A stretch of 64,000 nucleotides of DNA. Source: Actinomycetota bacterium (GTDB taxonomy: Bacteria > Actinomycetota > Geothermincolia > Geothermincolales > RBG-13-55-18). Every line of letters begins with the position of its first letter. Positions within the stretch are counted from its first letter, which is position 1. Of this stretch, positions 38,879 to 48,556 are shown in pieces. The DNA is taken from positions 105,079 to 169,078 of the forward strand of contig JABLXL010000002.1 of NCBI GenBank assembly GCA_013178005.1. The letters run 5' to 3'. The translations under genes were made by a program, and so were the position numbers. A model generated the notes under the pieces. The model saw only the letters and a list, made by a program, of their open reading frames with translations, was not told where the DNA came from and ran no database searches.

Positions 38879-40627
38879 GTGAAGATAACGGGAGCCAAAG
38901 CGCTGGTAAGAAGCCTCGAGGAAGAGGGAGTGGAGATAATCTTCGGCATACCCGGAGGTGTTCTGCTGCCCGTTTTCGACGAGCTGTTCCACTCCAGGAT
39001 CCGCAAGGTGCTCACCCGCCACGAGCAGGGAGCCGCCCACGCCGCGGACGGCTACGCCCGCGCAACCGGAAGGGTGGGGGTGTGCATGGCCACCTCGGGC
39101 CCCGGCTCCACCAACCTGGTGACGGGTATCGCCAACGCCTTCATGGACTCCGTGCCCCTGGTGGCCATAACCGGGCAGGTGGCGACGAACCTCATCGGCA
39201 CCGACGCCTTCCAGGAGGCTGACACCACCGGCATCACCATGCCCATTGTCAAACATAATTACCTCGTCAAGGACCCGGCCGATATCCCCGACGTGGTGCA
39301 GGAGGCCTTCTATATCGCCTCCACGGGAAGGCCGGGGCCGGTGGTCATCGACCTGCCGGTGGACGTGTCCCGCGGCGAGCTTACCTATCGCCGGCGCGAG
39401 CACCCCACGTTGCGCGGCTACAGGCCGACCTACAAGGGCCATAAGAAACAGATCAGGCTGGCCGCGCAGGCCATTCTGAGAGCCCGCAACCCCGTGATCT
39501 ACGCCGGGGGCGGGGTTATCACCTCCAACGCCGCGCCGGAGCTGAAAAAGCTCGCGGTGGACAACCTCATTTTCGTCACCCACACCCTCATGGGCAAGGG
39601 GGCTTTCCCCGAGACCCACAAGCTCTCCCTGGGGATGCTGGGGATGCACGGCACGCGTTACGCCAACTACGCCATGTGCGAGACGGACCTCATCGTCGCC
39701 GTGGGGGCGCGCTTCGACGACCGCATCACCGGCAAGCTCTCGGAGTTCGCCCCCAAGGCCACGGTGGTGCATATAGACATCGACCCCGCGGAGATAAGCA
39801 AGAACGTCTATGCCCATATCCCCATCGTGGGGGACGCCAAACAGATCCTGCGCGAGCTGAACGCGGCCATCAAGGAGATGAAGGGGGAGGTGGAGACGCC
39901 GGACCGCGGGGAATGGAACCGGCTAATATCCGAGTGGAAGGAGAAGTATCCTCTCACCTACGACAAGGACACCGGGCTCAAGCCGCAGTACGTGGTGGAA
40001 AAGATCTACGAGGTCACGCGTGGCGAGGCCATTATCTGCACCGAGGTGGGACAGAACCAGATGTGGGCGGCCCAGTTCTATCCCGTGGAAAAACCGCGCC
40101 GCTTCATCTCCTCGGGAGGCCTGGGGACCATGGGGTTCGGCTTCCCCGCCGCCATCGGGGCCCAGCTCGGCAAGCCAAAAGAGCTGGTCATCGACATAGC
40201 GGGTGACGGGAGCTTCCAGATGACCGTGCAGGAGATGGCCACGGCGGTGCTGGAGGGCGCCCCGGTGAAGGTCGCCATCCTCAACAACGGCTACCTGGGA
40301 ATGGTGCGGCAGTGGCAGCAGCTCTTCTACGGCCGCACCTATTCCTGCTCGTGCCTGGAAAGGGAACGCGACTGCCCCGACTTCGTGGCCCTGGCGGAGG
40401 CTTACGGCGCGAAGGGATTACGCGTAAGGGAGGCCGAGGAGGTGGAGCCGGCCCTGGTGGAGGCCATAGAGGCCGATTGCCCGGTGGTCATCGACTTCCG
40501 CGTGGAGCCGGAGGAGAACGTCTATCCCATGGTGGCGCCCGGAGCACCCCTCTACGACATGATCGGGGACATGCTCTACCCGGTGGAGAAGATCCACCCG
40601 GAAAAGGCCGAGGAACCCTTCCTCTAG
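38879..40627 (+). CDS. ilvB: Acetolactate synthase large subunit
   Basis: 582 residues from GTG 38879. Thiamine-diphosphate enzyme features: the catalytic glutamate region TRHEQGAAHAADGYAR, GPGSTNLVTGIA, and the ThDP/Mg motif GDGSFQM...NNGYLGMVRQWQ near 440-480. It condenses pyruvate with pyruvate or 2-oxobutyrate. A Cys-rich stretch YSCSCLERERDC near 485 is slightly unusual. The regulatory subunit gene follows within 12 bases of the stop. Confidence 0.96.
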   Translation: MKITGAKALVRSLEEEGVEIIFGIPGGVLLPVFDELFHSRIRKVLTRHEQGAAHAADGYARATGRVGVCMATSGPGSTNLVTGIANAFMDSVPLVAITGQVATNLIGTDAFQEADTTGITMPIVKHNYLVKDPADIPDVVQEAFYIASTGRPGPVVIDLPVDVSRGELTYRRREHPTLRGYRPTYKGHKKQIRLAAQAILRARNPVIYAGGGVITSNAAPELKKLAVDNLIFVTHTLMGKGAFPETHKLSLGMLGMHGTRYANYAMCETDLIVAVGARFDDRITGKLSEFAPKATVVHIDIDPAEISKNVYAHIPIVGDAKQILRELNAAIKEMKGEVETPDRGEWNRLISEWKEKYPLTYDKDTGLKPQYVVEKIYEVTRGEAIICTEVGQNQMWAAQFYPVEKPRRFISSGGLGTMGFGFPAAIGAQLGKPKELVIDIAGDGSFQMTVQEMATAVLEGAPVKVAILNNGYLGMVRQWQQLFYGRTYSCSCLERERDCPDFVALAEAYGAKGLRVREAEEVEPALVEAIEADCPVVIDFRVEPEENVYPMVAPGAPLYDMIGDMLYPVEKIHPEKAEEPFL

Positions 40628-40639
40628 GGGGTGATGGGG

Positions 40640-41116
40640 ATGAAGCACACGCTTTCCGTGCTGGTGGAGAACAAGCCCGGCGTGCTGGCCAGGGTGGCGG
40701 AGCTCTTCGCGCGTCGCGGCTTCAATATCGAGAGCCTTGCGGTGGGAACCACGGAGAAGCCGGATATATCCCGCATGACCATCGTGGTGGACGTGGCCGA
40801 GCACTCCCTGGAGCAGGTGCGCAAGCAGCTTCACAAGCTGATCAACGTTATCGAGATAGTGGATCTGGATCCCGAGGCCTCGGTGGCCAGGGAGATGGTG
40901 ATGGTGAAGGTCAAGGCGGATACCTCCAACCGCTCCGAGATCATCGAGATCGCGGACATCTTCCGCGGCAACATCGTGGACGTGTCCAGGGAGAGCATCA
41001 CCGTGGAGGTGACCGGAAACGCCTCCAAGCTCAGCGCCTTCGAGGACCTCGTGAAGCCCTACGGCATCAAGGAGCTGGTGAGGACGGGGAAGGTCGCCCT
41101 CCCACGCGGCAAGTAA
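40640..41116 (+). CDS. ilvN: Acetolactate synthase small subunit
   Basis: 158 residues from ATG 40640 (AGGGGG 8 bases upstream). N-terminal ACT domain HTLSVLVENKPGVLARVAEL and second domain from about 80 (VMVKVKADTSNRSEI). It binds valine and modulates IlvB. Its last codons (AAG TAA) form the start of a 105-base tandem repeat. Confidence 0.95.
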   Translation: MKHTLSVLVENKPGVLARVAELFARRGFNIESLAVGTTEKPDISRMTIVVDVAEHSLEQVRKQLHKLINVIEIVDLDPEASVAREMVMVKVKADTSNRSEIIEIADIFRGNIVDVSRESITVEVTGNASKLSAFEDLVKPYGIKELVRTGKVALPRGK

Positions 41117-41320
41117 TAGGGGTCAGGGCTGGCCATCGGCCTAAGGCCTGGGGGTCAGGCCAAGCATGGAAAAGGGGTCCCCTTGACACGGGGTCAAATC
41201 CCGGGCTCGGAACCGAAGTAATAGGGGTCAGGGCTGGCCATCGGCCTAAGGCCTGGGGGTCAGGCCAGGCATGGAAAAGGGGTCCCCTTGACACGGGGTC
41301 AAATCCCGGGCTCGGAACCG
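41111..41320 (+). repeat. 105-base tandem repeat, two copies
   Basis: Units 41111-41215 and 41216-41320 differ at one base (CAAGC against CAGGC). The first copy begins inside ilvN (last Lys codon plus stop). Each unit is rich in internal inverted pieces (GGCC repeats, GGGGTCCCC, GACACGGGGTC) and could fold strongly. It fills most of the 306-base gap between ilvN and ilvC; the last ~100 bases of the gap show only the ribosome site. Confidence 0.92.
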
Positions 41321-41422
41321 GTGGTTGATCCGACCGGGACCCGGGATCCAAATCGGGACCGAGCGATAGAGGCAACGATAGGGACAATATCTGACGTAGG
41401 ACAAGGGTAGAGGAGGTAGGAA

Positions 41423-42418
41423 ATGGCGGAGATTTATTACGACAAGGACGCGGATCTCTCCCGCCTGGACGGGAAGACCATCGCGATCATCGGATACGGA
41501 AGCCAGGGGCACGCCCACGCCCTCAACCTGCGCGATTCCGGGCTCAAGGTGGTGGTGGGGCTGCGCGAGGCCGATCCAGACCGCCCCAGGGCCACGGAAG
41601 CGGGGTTCGAGGTCATGGGCATCGCCGAAGCCGCCGCGGCGGGCGACATCATCGTTATGCTGGTTCCGGACCAGTTCCAGCGCGAGGTCTATGAGAACAG
41701 CATCAAGGCGGGCCTGAAGGAGGGGAACGCGCTCTTCTTCGCCCACGGCTTCAACATCCATTTCAACCAGATCGTCCCGCCGGAGTGGATCGACGTCATC
41801 ATGGTCGCTCCCAAGGGGCCAGGCCACATGGTGCGGCGCGTGTACGAGGAGGGGAGCGGAGTCCCGTCCCTGGTGGCGGTGTTCCAGGACTATACCGGGC
41901 AGGCCTTGGAAACGGGCCTCGCCTACGCCAAGGGGCTGGGGGCCACCCGCGCGGGCGTGATCAGGACCACCTTCGAGGAGGAAACGGAGACCGACCTTTT
42001 CGGTGAGCAGTGCGTGCTCTGCGGCGGGGTTACGGAGCTCATCCGCGCCGGTTTCGATACCCTGGTGGAGGCGGGGTACCAGCCCGAGATAGCCTACTTC
42101 GAGTGCCTGCACGAGCTCAAGCTCATCGTCGATCTAATCTACGAGAGCGGAATATCCTACATGCGCTATTCGATAAGCGACACGGCGGAGTACGGCGACC
42201 TCACCCGCGGAAGGAGGATCATCACCGAGGAGACCCGCGCGGAGATGCGCCGCATCCTGGAAGAGGTCCGCAGCGGCGAGTTCGCCCGCGAGTGGATTCT
42301 CGAGAACCAGGCGGGGAGGCCGGTCTACAACGCCTTGCGCCGCAGGGACGCCGAGCACCTCATCGAGCGCGTGGGCAAGGAGTTGCGCTCCATGATGAGC
42401 TGGCTCAAACGCGGTTAA
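41423..42418 (+). CDS. ilvC: Ketol-acid reductoisomerase
   Basis: 331 residues, the short class I form. NADPH-binding [17 protein letters not shown] near the start, KGPGHMVRR near residue 130, and the metal-binding glutamates in the C-terminal knotted domain ([24 protein letters not shown]). GAGGTAGG lies before ATG 41423. It converts acetolactate and acetohydroxybutyrate to the dihydroxy acids used by IlvD. The serine after the Rossmann loop region ([11 protein letters not shown]) hints at cofactor recognition, but NADPH or NADH preference is not certain. Confidence 0.96.
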   Translation: MAEIYYDKDADLSRLDGKTIAIIGYGSQGHAHALNLRDSGLKVVVGLREADPDRPRATEAGFEVMGIAEAAAAGDIIVMLVPDQFQREVYENSIKAGLKEGNALFFAHGFNIHFNQIVPPEWIDVIMVAPKGPGHMVRRVYEEGSGVPSLVAVFQDYTGQALETGLAYAKGLGATRAGVIRTTFEEETETDLFGEQCVLCGGVTELIRAGFDTLVEAGYQPEIAYFECLHELKLIVDLIYESGISYMRYSISDTAEYGDLTRGRRIITEETRAEMRRILEEVRSGEFAREWILENQAGRPVYNALRRRDAEHLIERVGKELRSMMSWLKRG

Positions 42419-42674
42419 CGGCGACTTTCGTCGCTCGGGCGAAAGAGGCGGCGCCGGGTGGGCGCCCGCGGGCGGATCGCCGCGCGCAGGACGCAACCCA
42501 TGGCGCGGGATATTTTGCTATTATTAGAGGACATAGCCCGGTTCAGGGCGAACGTTCCCCATGAGGGGCCATCGCCCCGGGAATGTTTGCACAAGCAATC
42601 ATCGCAAGGAAGACGAGGGTGGAGGTTACCCTGAAAACGCTTGGAGGCGGGAGACCGAACCACAGGAGGGCGGG

Positions 42675-43835
42675 ATGATACGCAAGGAATACCTTATGAC
42701 GCCGGGCCCCACGCCCATCCCCCACCAGGTGAGCCTGGCGCAGGCGGAGCCCATGATCCACCACCGCACGCCGGCCTACACGGAGCTCTTCGTGCGCATG
42801 GTGGAGGGCTTGAAAAAGGTGCTGTACACCTCGAACGACGTGCTCACCTTCGCGGCCTCGGGGACGGGAGCCATGGAGGGGGCCGTCGCCAATTGCTTCA
42901 GCCCCGGAGACCGGGTGCTGGTGGCGGCGGGAGGGAAGTTCGGCCAGCGCTTCGCGGAGATAGCCAAGGTATACAAGCTGGACGTGGAGCTCTACGAATA
43001 TCCCTGGGACGAGGCGGCCGACCCCGAGGTGATTGCGCGCCTCTTGAGGGAAAAGCCCGATATCAAAGGGGTTTTCCTGACCCACAGCGAGACCTCCACC
43101 GGGGTGGTGAACGACGTCAAGGCCGTCGGGGAGGCGGTGAGGGAAACGCCCGCCATCCTGGTGGTGGATTCCATCAGCGGCGCCGGGGCCCTGGAGTTGC
43201 GCACCGACGACTGGGGCATCGACGTGCTGGTCACGGGGTCCCAGAAGGCCCTCATGACCCCGCCCGGCCTGGCGGCGGCGGCGGTGAGCGCCAAGGCCTG
43301 GGAGCTCATCGAGGCCGCCGATTCACCCGCCTATTACTTCTGCTTCAAGAAGGCGCGCAAGAAATATAATTCGGACAGCCCGGAGACGCCCTACACCCCC
43401 GCCATCGGGCTGGTGAAGGCCATGTCCGAGGCGGTGGAGTTGCTCCTGGCGGAGGGCATGGAGGCGGCGTGGGAGAGACACCGGACGCTTGCCCTTTGTA
43501 CCAGGGAAGCGGTCAGCGCCATGGGCCTCGAGCTTTTCCCCAAGGTCCTGGAACGCGCCTACGCGGTCACCGCGGTGAAAGCCCCTGAGGGAATCGGCGG
43601 CGGCGATATCGTGAGGCACATGAACCGCGTGCACGGTGTGATAATCGCGGGCGGCCAGGACCGCCTCAAGGGGAAGATATTCCGCATCGGGCACGTGGGG
43701 TATTACGATTTCTTCGACATGGCGGTAGCCCTCTCCGCGCTCGAGATGACCCTGAAGGAACTGGGCTTCGACCTGGAGCTCGGATCGGGACTGGCGGCGG
43801 CCGAGAAGACCTACCTGGAGATGGCGCGAAAGTAG
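42675..43835 (+). CDS. Class V aminotransferase (serine/alanine-glyoxylate type)
   Basis: 386 residues from ATG 42675 (CAGGAGGG upstream). PLP-lysine region GSQKALMTPPG near residue 195, MTPGPTPIP start, HHRTPAYTELF, and GTGAMEGAVAN. The family covers serine-glyoxylate, alanine-glyoxylate and serine-pyruvate aminotransferases. Its placement directly before serA suggests it acts on phosphohydroxypyruvate as a SerC substitute, as reported for some archaea and anaerobes; that is inference. The alternative is glycine formation from glyoxylate. Confidence 0.88.
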   Translation: MIRKEYLMTPGPTPIPHQVSLAQAEPMIHHRTPAYTELFVRMVEGLKKVLYTSNDVLTFAASGTGAMEGAVANCFSPGDRVLVAAGGKFGQRFAEIAKVYKLDVELYEYPWDEAADPEVIARLLREKPDIKGVFLTHSETSTGVVNDVKAVGEAVRETPAILVVDSISGAGALELRTDDWGIDVLVTGSQKALMTPPGLAAAAVSAKAWELIEAADSPAYYFCFKKARKKYNSDSPETPYTPAIGLVKAMSEAVELLLAEGMEAAWERHRTLALCTREAVSAMGLELFPKVLERAYAVTAVKAPEGIGGGDIVRHMNRVHGVIIAGGQDRLKGKIFRIGHVGYYDFFDMAVALSALEMTLKELGFDLELGSGLAAAEKTYLEMARK

Positions 43836-44027
43836 GCGGCATCATTCCCGGACCGCCGCTTGGTTCGGAAGTCGGCGCGGAGGGCTTGCCGGCAGGTTAG
43901 GATGGAAAGTCCTCCCCGGTTCATATGGATACCGGGTGCGGGGTTTGGCGATGGAAGACGATCGCGAGAGAAAAAGCGAGTGGTAAGAATAGGCAAGGTC
44001 CGACGCAGAGGGAAGGAGGGCTGAGAA

Positions 44028-45611
44028 TTGGCTCGCGTCCTGGTCAAGGAGAAGATCGCGGAGAGCGGAATAGAGCTGCTGCGCAAGGATTTCGAGGTTG
44101 ACTACCTCCCGGATATGAGCCGCGAGGAGCTCCTCGGACGCATCGGCGAATACGAGGCCCTCATCGTGCGCAGCGCCACCCGGGTGGACGAGGAACTCAT
44201 CAGGGCGGCGGACCGCATGAAGGTCATCGGCCGCGCCGGCGTGGGAGTGGACAATATCGACGTGGAGGCCGCGACCAAGAAAGGGATCATGGTCATCAAC
44301 GCCCCCCAGAGCAACATCATCTCCGCCGCCGAACAGACCATGGCCCTGCTCATGGCCCTGTGCCGCAACATCCCCGAGGCGGTCAACTCGCTGCGTGGAA
44401 AATGCTGGGAAAGATCCAGGTTCGAAGGCGTGGAGCTCTACCACAAGATCATGGGCATCATCGGCCTGGGGCGCATAGGCACCCTGGTGGCGCAGCGCTG
44501 CCTGGCCTTCGGCATGCGCGTGGTGGCCTTCGACCCCTACGTTTCCGAGGAGAAGGCGAGGAAGCTGGGAGTGGAGCTGGTGCCCAACCTCGACGAGCTC
44601 CTCGGCCAGGCGGATTTCATCACCGTGCACCTTCCCAAGACCAAGGACACCTATCACCTCTTGGGAGAGGCGGAGTTCGCTAAGATGAAGGACGGGGTGC
44701 GCGTGCTGAACGTTGCCCGGGGAGGCATTATCGACGAGGACGCGCTGCTGGCGGCGCTGGACTCCGGCAAGGTGGCGGGGGCCGCCCTGGACGTCTTCGA
44801 GAACGAGCCGGCGACGGAATGCCCCCTGGTGGAGCACCCCAATGTAATAGCCACTCCCCACATCGGGGCTTCCACCCAGGAGGCGCAGGACCGCGCCGGG
44901 ACCATGATCGCGGAGTTCGTGAGCGCGGCGTTGAAAGGCGAGTTCGTTGCCAACGTGGTCAACCTGCCGGTGCCCGCGGAGGTCGACGAGTCGGTGCGGC
45001 TTTTCCTCCCCCTGGCGGAGAAGCTCGGCCTGCTCCTCACCCACCTGGTGGAAGGCCACGTGGACGAGATCGAGGTCGAGTACCTGGGCGGGCTCGCCGA
45101 ATACGAGACCGGCGTGCTCACGGTGGCGGTGCTCAAGGGCTTTTTCCAGAAGATCGTTTTCGAGCCAGTGAACTACATCAACGCCCCCCTGTTCGCCAAG
45201 GAGCGCGGTATCGCGGTGAGGGAGACGAAATCGGAACAGACGCGGGACTACGTCAACCTGGTCATGGTGCGGGGGCGTCGCGACGGGAACGAGGTGGCGG
45301 TGGGAGGCACCCTGGTGGGGCTTTCCAACGCCGAGCGCTTCGTGCACGTCTACGAATACGACATAGACCTCGGGCCCTCGCAGTACATGGCCTTTTTCCG
45401 CTATGATGATGTTCCGGGGATGATCGGCAAGATCGGGACCATCCTCGGCGACCACGACATCAACATCGCCCACATGCAGGTGGGAAGGCGCAAGATAGGC
45501 GGAGAGGCGGTGATGGGCATCAACGTGGACGTCCCCATCCCGGACGAGGTGATGGAGGAGATCCGGGCGGTGCCGAGGGTCAAGGATTGCAAGTTCATCG
45601 TCTTGTGGTGA
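44028..45611 (+). CDS. serA: D-3-phosphoglycerate dehydrogenase
   Basis: 527 residues from TTG 44028 (AAGGAGGG upstream). Long type I enzyme: NAD-binding GLGRIGTLVAQR near 148, catalytic Arg, Glu and His regions (NVARGGIIDEDA, HPNVIATPHIGASTQEA), an intervening ASB domain from about 315, and a C-terminal ACT domain (YDDVPGMIGKIGTIL) for serine feedback. It oxidises 3-phosphoglycerate in serine synthesis. Downstream leuA starts 22 bases later. Confidence 0.96.
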   Translation: MARVLVKEKIAESGIELLRKDFEVDYLPDMSREELLGRIGEYEALIVRSATRVDEELIRAADRMKVIGRAGVGVDNIDVEAATKKGIMVINAPQSNIISAAEQTMALLMALCRNIPEAVNSLRGKCWERSRFEGVELYHKIMGIIGLGRIGTLVAQRCLAFGMRVVAFDPYVSEEKARKLGVELVPNLDELLGQADFITVHLPKTKDTYHLLGEAEFAKMKDGVRVLNVARGGIIDEDALLAALDSGKVAGAALDVFENEPATECPLVEHPNVIATPHIGASTQEAQDRAGTMIAEFVSAALKGEFVANVVNLPVPAEVDESVRLFLPLAEKLGLLLTHLVEGHVDEIEVEYLGGLAEYETGVLTVAVLKGFFQKIVFEPVNYINAPLFAKERGIAVRETKSEQTRDYVNLVMVRGRRDGNEVAVGGTLVGLSNAERFVHVYEYDIDLGPSQYMAFFRYDDVPGMIGKIGTILGDHDINIAHMQVGRRKIGGEAVMGINVDVPIPDEVMEEIRAVPRVKDCKFIVLW

Positions 45612-45633
45612 TTCGTCGGGGGAGGAAAAGGTC

Positions 45634-47265
45634 ATGGCGGAAAGGATATACATCTTCGATACCACGCTGCGGGACGGCGAGCAGGCCCCGGGCATCAGCC
45701 TCAACCAGAGGGAGAAGGTGGAGATCGCGGAACAGCTCGCCCGACTGGAGGTGGACGTTATCGAGGCCGGCTTTCCCGTTTCCAGCCCCTCTGACTTCGA
45801 GGCGGTTAAAGCCGTCGCCAAGACGGTGAAGGGCCCGGTGATCTGCGCCCTCGCCCGCACGGACCGCAACGATATCGACTGGGCGTGGGAGGCCTTGATG
45901 TACGCCGAGAGGCCCCTCATCCACACCTTCCTCTCCACCTCCGAATACCACATGAAATACCAGCTTAAAAAGACCCCCAAGCAGGTGTTGGAGATGGCGC
46001 GGGAGGCGGTCGCCTACGCCCGCAAGTACGTGGACAACGTGGAGTTCTCGGCCATGGACGCCACGCGTTCCGACCCGCAGTTCCTCTACCAGGTGTATGC
46101 CGCCGCCATCAAGGCCGGGGCCACGGTGATAAACGTCCCGGACACCGTGGGATACGCGCTTCCGGACGAGTTCGCGGCCCTGGTTAAGGGGATCATGGAG
46201 AACGTGCCGGGCATAGAGGACGTGACCGTCAGCGTGCACTGCCACAACGACCTGGGCCTGGCGGTGGCCAATTCCATAGCTGCCGCCAAGGTGGGCGCCA
46301 GGCAGATAGAGTGCGCCGTGAACGGCCTGGGAGAGCGCGCCGGGAACGCCTCCCTGGAGGAAATCGTGATGATCATCAACACCCGCCGCGACGCAACCGA
46401 CATGACCACCGGCGTGAACACGCGCGAGATCTACCAGACCTCGCGCCTTGTCTCCATGCTGACCGGCTACAACGTGCAGCCGAACAAGGCGGTGGTGGGG
46501 GAAAACGCCTTCGCTCACGAGTCGGGCATACACCAGGACGGAGTGTTGAAGCACCGCCAGACCTACGAGATCATGAGCCCCGAGGACGTGGGGCTGGTGG
46601 AGTCGGAGATCTACCTGGGCAAGCACTCCGGCCGCCACGCGCTCAAGGCCAAGCTCGAAGAGATGGGGTTCTACCTGGACGATAAGGGGCTGGAGCGCGC
46701 CTTTATTCGCTTCAAGGAGCTGGCGAGCAAGAAGAAGGAGATCTCGGTCAAGGACGTCGAGGCCATCGCCCTGGACGAGATCCGCACCCTGGAGGAGCTC
46801 TTCCAGCTGGACTACATGCAGTCTTCCTCCGGCACGGGGGCTATCCCCATCGCCGCGGTGAAGCTCTCCCGAGAGGGCAAGAGCTACGAGGCCACATCCA
46901 CCGGCGATGGACAGGTGGACGCGGTGTGCAAGGCCATCCTCAAGGCCACCAAGGTGAGGGCAAAGTTAAAGGCCTACCAGGTACAGGCCATCACCAAGGG
47001 CCTGGATGCCATGGGCGACGTGACCATAAAGCTGGACGTGGAGGGACACGAGGTGGTGGGACGTGGGGTTAGCCCCGACATCATCGAGGCCAGCGCCCGC
47101 GCCTACATCAATGCCATCAACCGCGCGGTGCAGAAGGGGCTGCTGGAGAAGAAAAAGCTCGCCCTCAAGGCCAGGTCCTCGGGTGCGGCGAAGAAGACGG
47201 CGGCGAAGAAGCCAGCTTCCCGGAAAACAGCCGCGAAGAAGCCCACCAAGAAAAGCAAGGCTTGA
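45634..47265 (+). CDS. leuA: 2-Isopropylmalate synthase with basic C-terminal tail
   Basis: 543 residues. Catalytic barrel: FDTTLRDGEQAPG, HCHNDLGLAVANS (metal His pair), NGLGERAGNASLEE, and the C-terminal regulatory domain from about 395 (SSSGTGAIPIAAVKL). The enzyme body ends near residue 505. After it comes a ~35-residue tail of Lys, Ala, Ser and Pro (AAKKTAAKKPASRKTAAKKP), like histone H1 or bacterial nucleoid tails, which LeuA normally lacks. The tail is in frame and runs to a clean TGA. leuC starts 22 bases later. Confidence 0.95.
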   Translation: MAERIYIFDTTLRDGEQAPGISLNQREKVEIAEQLARLEVDVIEAGFPVSSPSDFEAVKAVAKTVKGPVICALARTDRNDIDWAWEALMYAERPLIHTFLSTSEYHMKYQLKKTPKQVLEMAREAVAYARKYVDNVEFSAMDATRSDPQFLYQVYAAAIKAGATVINVPDTVGYALPDEFAALVKGIMENVPGIEDVTVSVHCHNDLGLAVANSIAAAKVGARQIECAVNGLGERAGNASLEEIVMIINTRRDATDMTTGVNTREIYQTSRLVSMLTGYNVQPNKAVVGENAFAHESGIHQDGVLKHRQTYEIMSPEDVGLVESEIYLGKHSGRHALKAKLEEMGFYLDDKGLERAFIRFKELASKKKEISVKDVEAIALDEIRTLEELFQLDYMQSSSGTGAIPIAAVKLSREGKSYEATSTGDGQVDAVCKAILKATKVRAKLKAYQVQAITKGLDAMGDVTIKLDVEGHEVVGRGVSPDIIEASARAYINAINRAVQKGLLEKKKLALKARSSGAAKKTAAKKPASRKTAAKKPTKKSKA

Positions 47266-47287
47266 AGCCTCCCGCAGGTGAGATCCC

Positions 47288-48556
47288 ATGGGAATGACCA
47301 TCACCGAGAAGATCCTCGCGTCCCACAGCGGCAGAGACGAGGTGCGACCGGGAGAGCTTATCAATGCCCGCGTGGACCTGGCGCTTGCCAACGACATCAC
47401 CGCGCCGCTGGCCATCGAGGCCTTCCGCGCCATGGGCGCCGAACGGGTGTTCGATTCCGCCCGCGTGGCCCTGGTCCCGGACCACTTCGCCCCCGCGCGC
47501 GACATTGCGGCGGCGCAGAATTGCGCCATGATGCGCGAGTTCGCGCGCGAGCAGGGACTGGAGAACTACTTCGAGGTGGGCAGGGTAGGGATCGAACACG
47601 TCCTGCTCCCCGAGGAGGGCCTGGTGCTGCCCGGCGACCTGGTGGTGGGGGCTGATTCCCACACCTGCACCTACGGCGCCCTGGGAGCGTTTTCCACCGG
47701 AATGGGCTCCACGGACCTGGCCATGGCCATGGCCCTGGGGGAGGTCTGGCTGCGCGTCCCCGAAAGCATGCTGTTGGAGTACGAGGGCGAGCCCGGGCCA
47801 TGGATCTGCGGCAAGGACCTCATCCTGCACACCATCGGGGCCATCGGGGTGGACGGTGCGCGCTACCGCGCCATGGAGTTCCGCGGCCCCGCCATCGATT
47901 CCCTGTCCGTGGAGGGCAGGCTCACCATGGCCAACATGGCGGTGGAGGCTGGGGCCAAGAACGGCATCTTCCACGTGGACGAAAAGACGAGGGCCTGGCT
48001 GGAGCGCAGGGCGCGCCGGGAATACCAGATATACCAGAGCGATCCCGACGCCGAATACGTGGAGCGGTTGCGTTTCGACGTCGGCGGACTGGAGCCACTG
48101 GTGGCCATGCCTCACTTGCCCTCAAACGTAAGGCCGGCTTCCGAGCTGGGGGACGTGGCCGTGGACCAGGTGGTCATCGGCTCCTGCACCAATGGGTGGC
48201 TCGAGGACATGGAGACGGCGGCGGGGATACTGGAGGGCAGGGAAGTCCATCCCCACGTGCGCTGTATCGTCTTCCCCGGGACCCCCCGCATCAAGAGGGA
48301 GATGATACGCAGGGGATGGATGGATGTTTTTCTGGCCGCGGGGGCGGTGGTGAGCACCCCCACCTGCGGCCCCTGCCTGGGCGGCCACATGGGCGTGATA
48401 GCGGCGGGCGAGAGGGCTCTATCCACCACCAACCGCAATTTCGTGGGCCGCATGGGACACAAGGAGGGCGAGGTCTTCCTGGCGGGTCCCGCGGTGGCCG
48501 CGGCGACGGCGGTCACGGGGAGGATAACCGACCCCAGGGAGGTGATGGGGGGATGA
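47288..48556 (+). CDS. leuC: 3-Isopropylmalate dehydratase large subunit
   Basis: 422 residues. Iron-sulfur cysteines in IGSCTNGW and TCGPCLGG, plus GADSHTCTYGA and STTNRNFVGRMG. It is one of two LeuC-type proteins in the window; the operon context (leuA before, leuD and leuB after) makes this the leucine copy, and it may also serve citramalate from CimA. It ends with an ATGA overlap into leuD. Confidence 0.94.
   Translation: MGMTITEKILASHSGRDEVRPGELINARVDLALANDITAPLAIEAFRAMGAERVFDSARVALVPDHFAPARDIAAAQNCAMMREFAREQGLENYFEVGRVGIEHVLLPEEGLVLPGDLVVGADSHTCTYGALGAFSTGMGSTDLAMAMALGEVWLRVPESMLLEYEGEPGPWICGKDLILHTIGAIGVDGARYRAMEFRGPAIDSLSVEGRLTMANMAVEAGAKNGIFHVDEKTRAWLERRARREYQIYQSDPDAEYVERLRFDVGGLEPLVAMPHLPSNVRPASELGDVAVDQVVIGSCTNGWLEDMETAAGILEGREVHPHVRCIVFPGTPRIKREMIRRGWMDVFLAAGAVVSTPTCGPCLGGHMGVIAAGERALSTTNRNFVGRMGHKEGEVFLAGPAVAAATAVTGRITDPREVMGG

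Noticed and set aside
41111..41320. CRISPR array
   Set aside because: Two contiguous 105-base units with no spacers and no cas genes.
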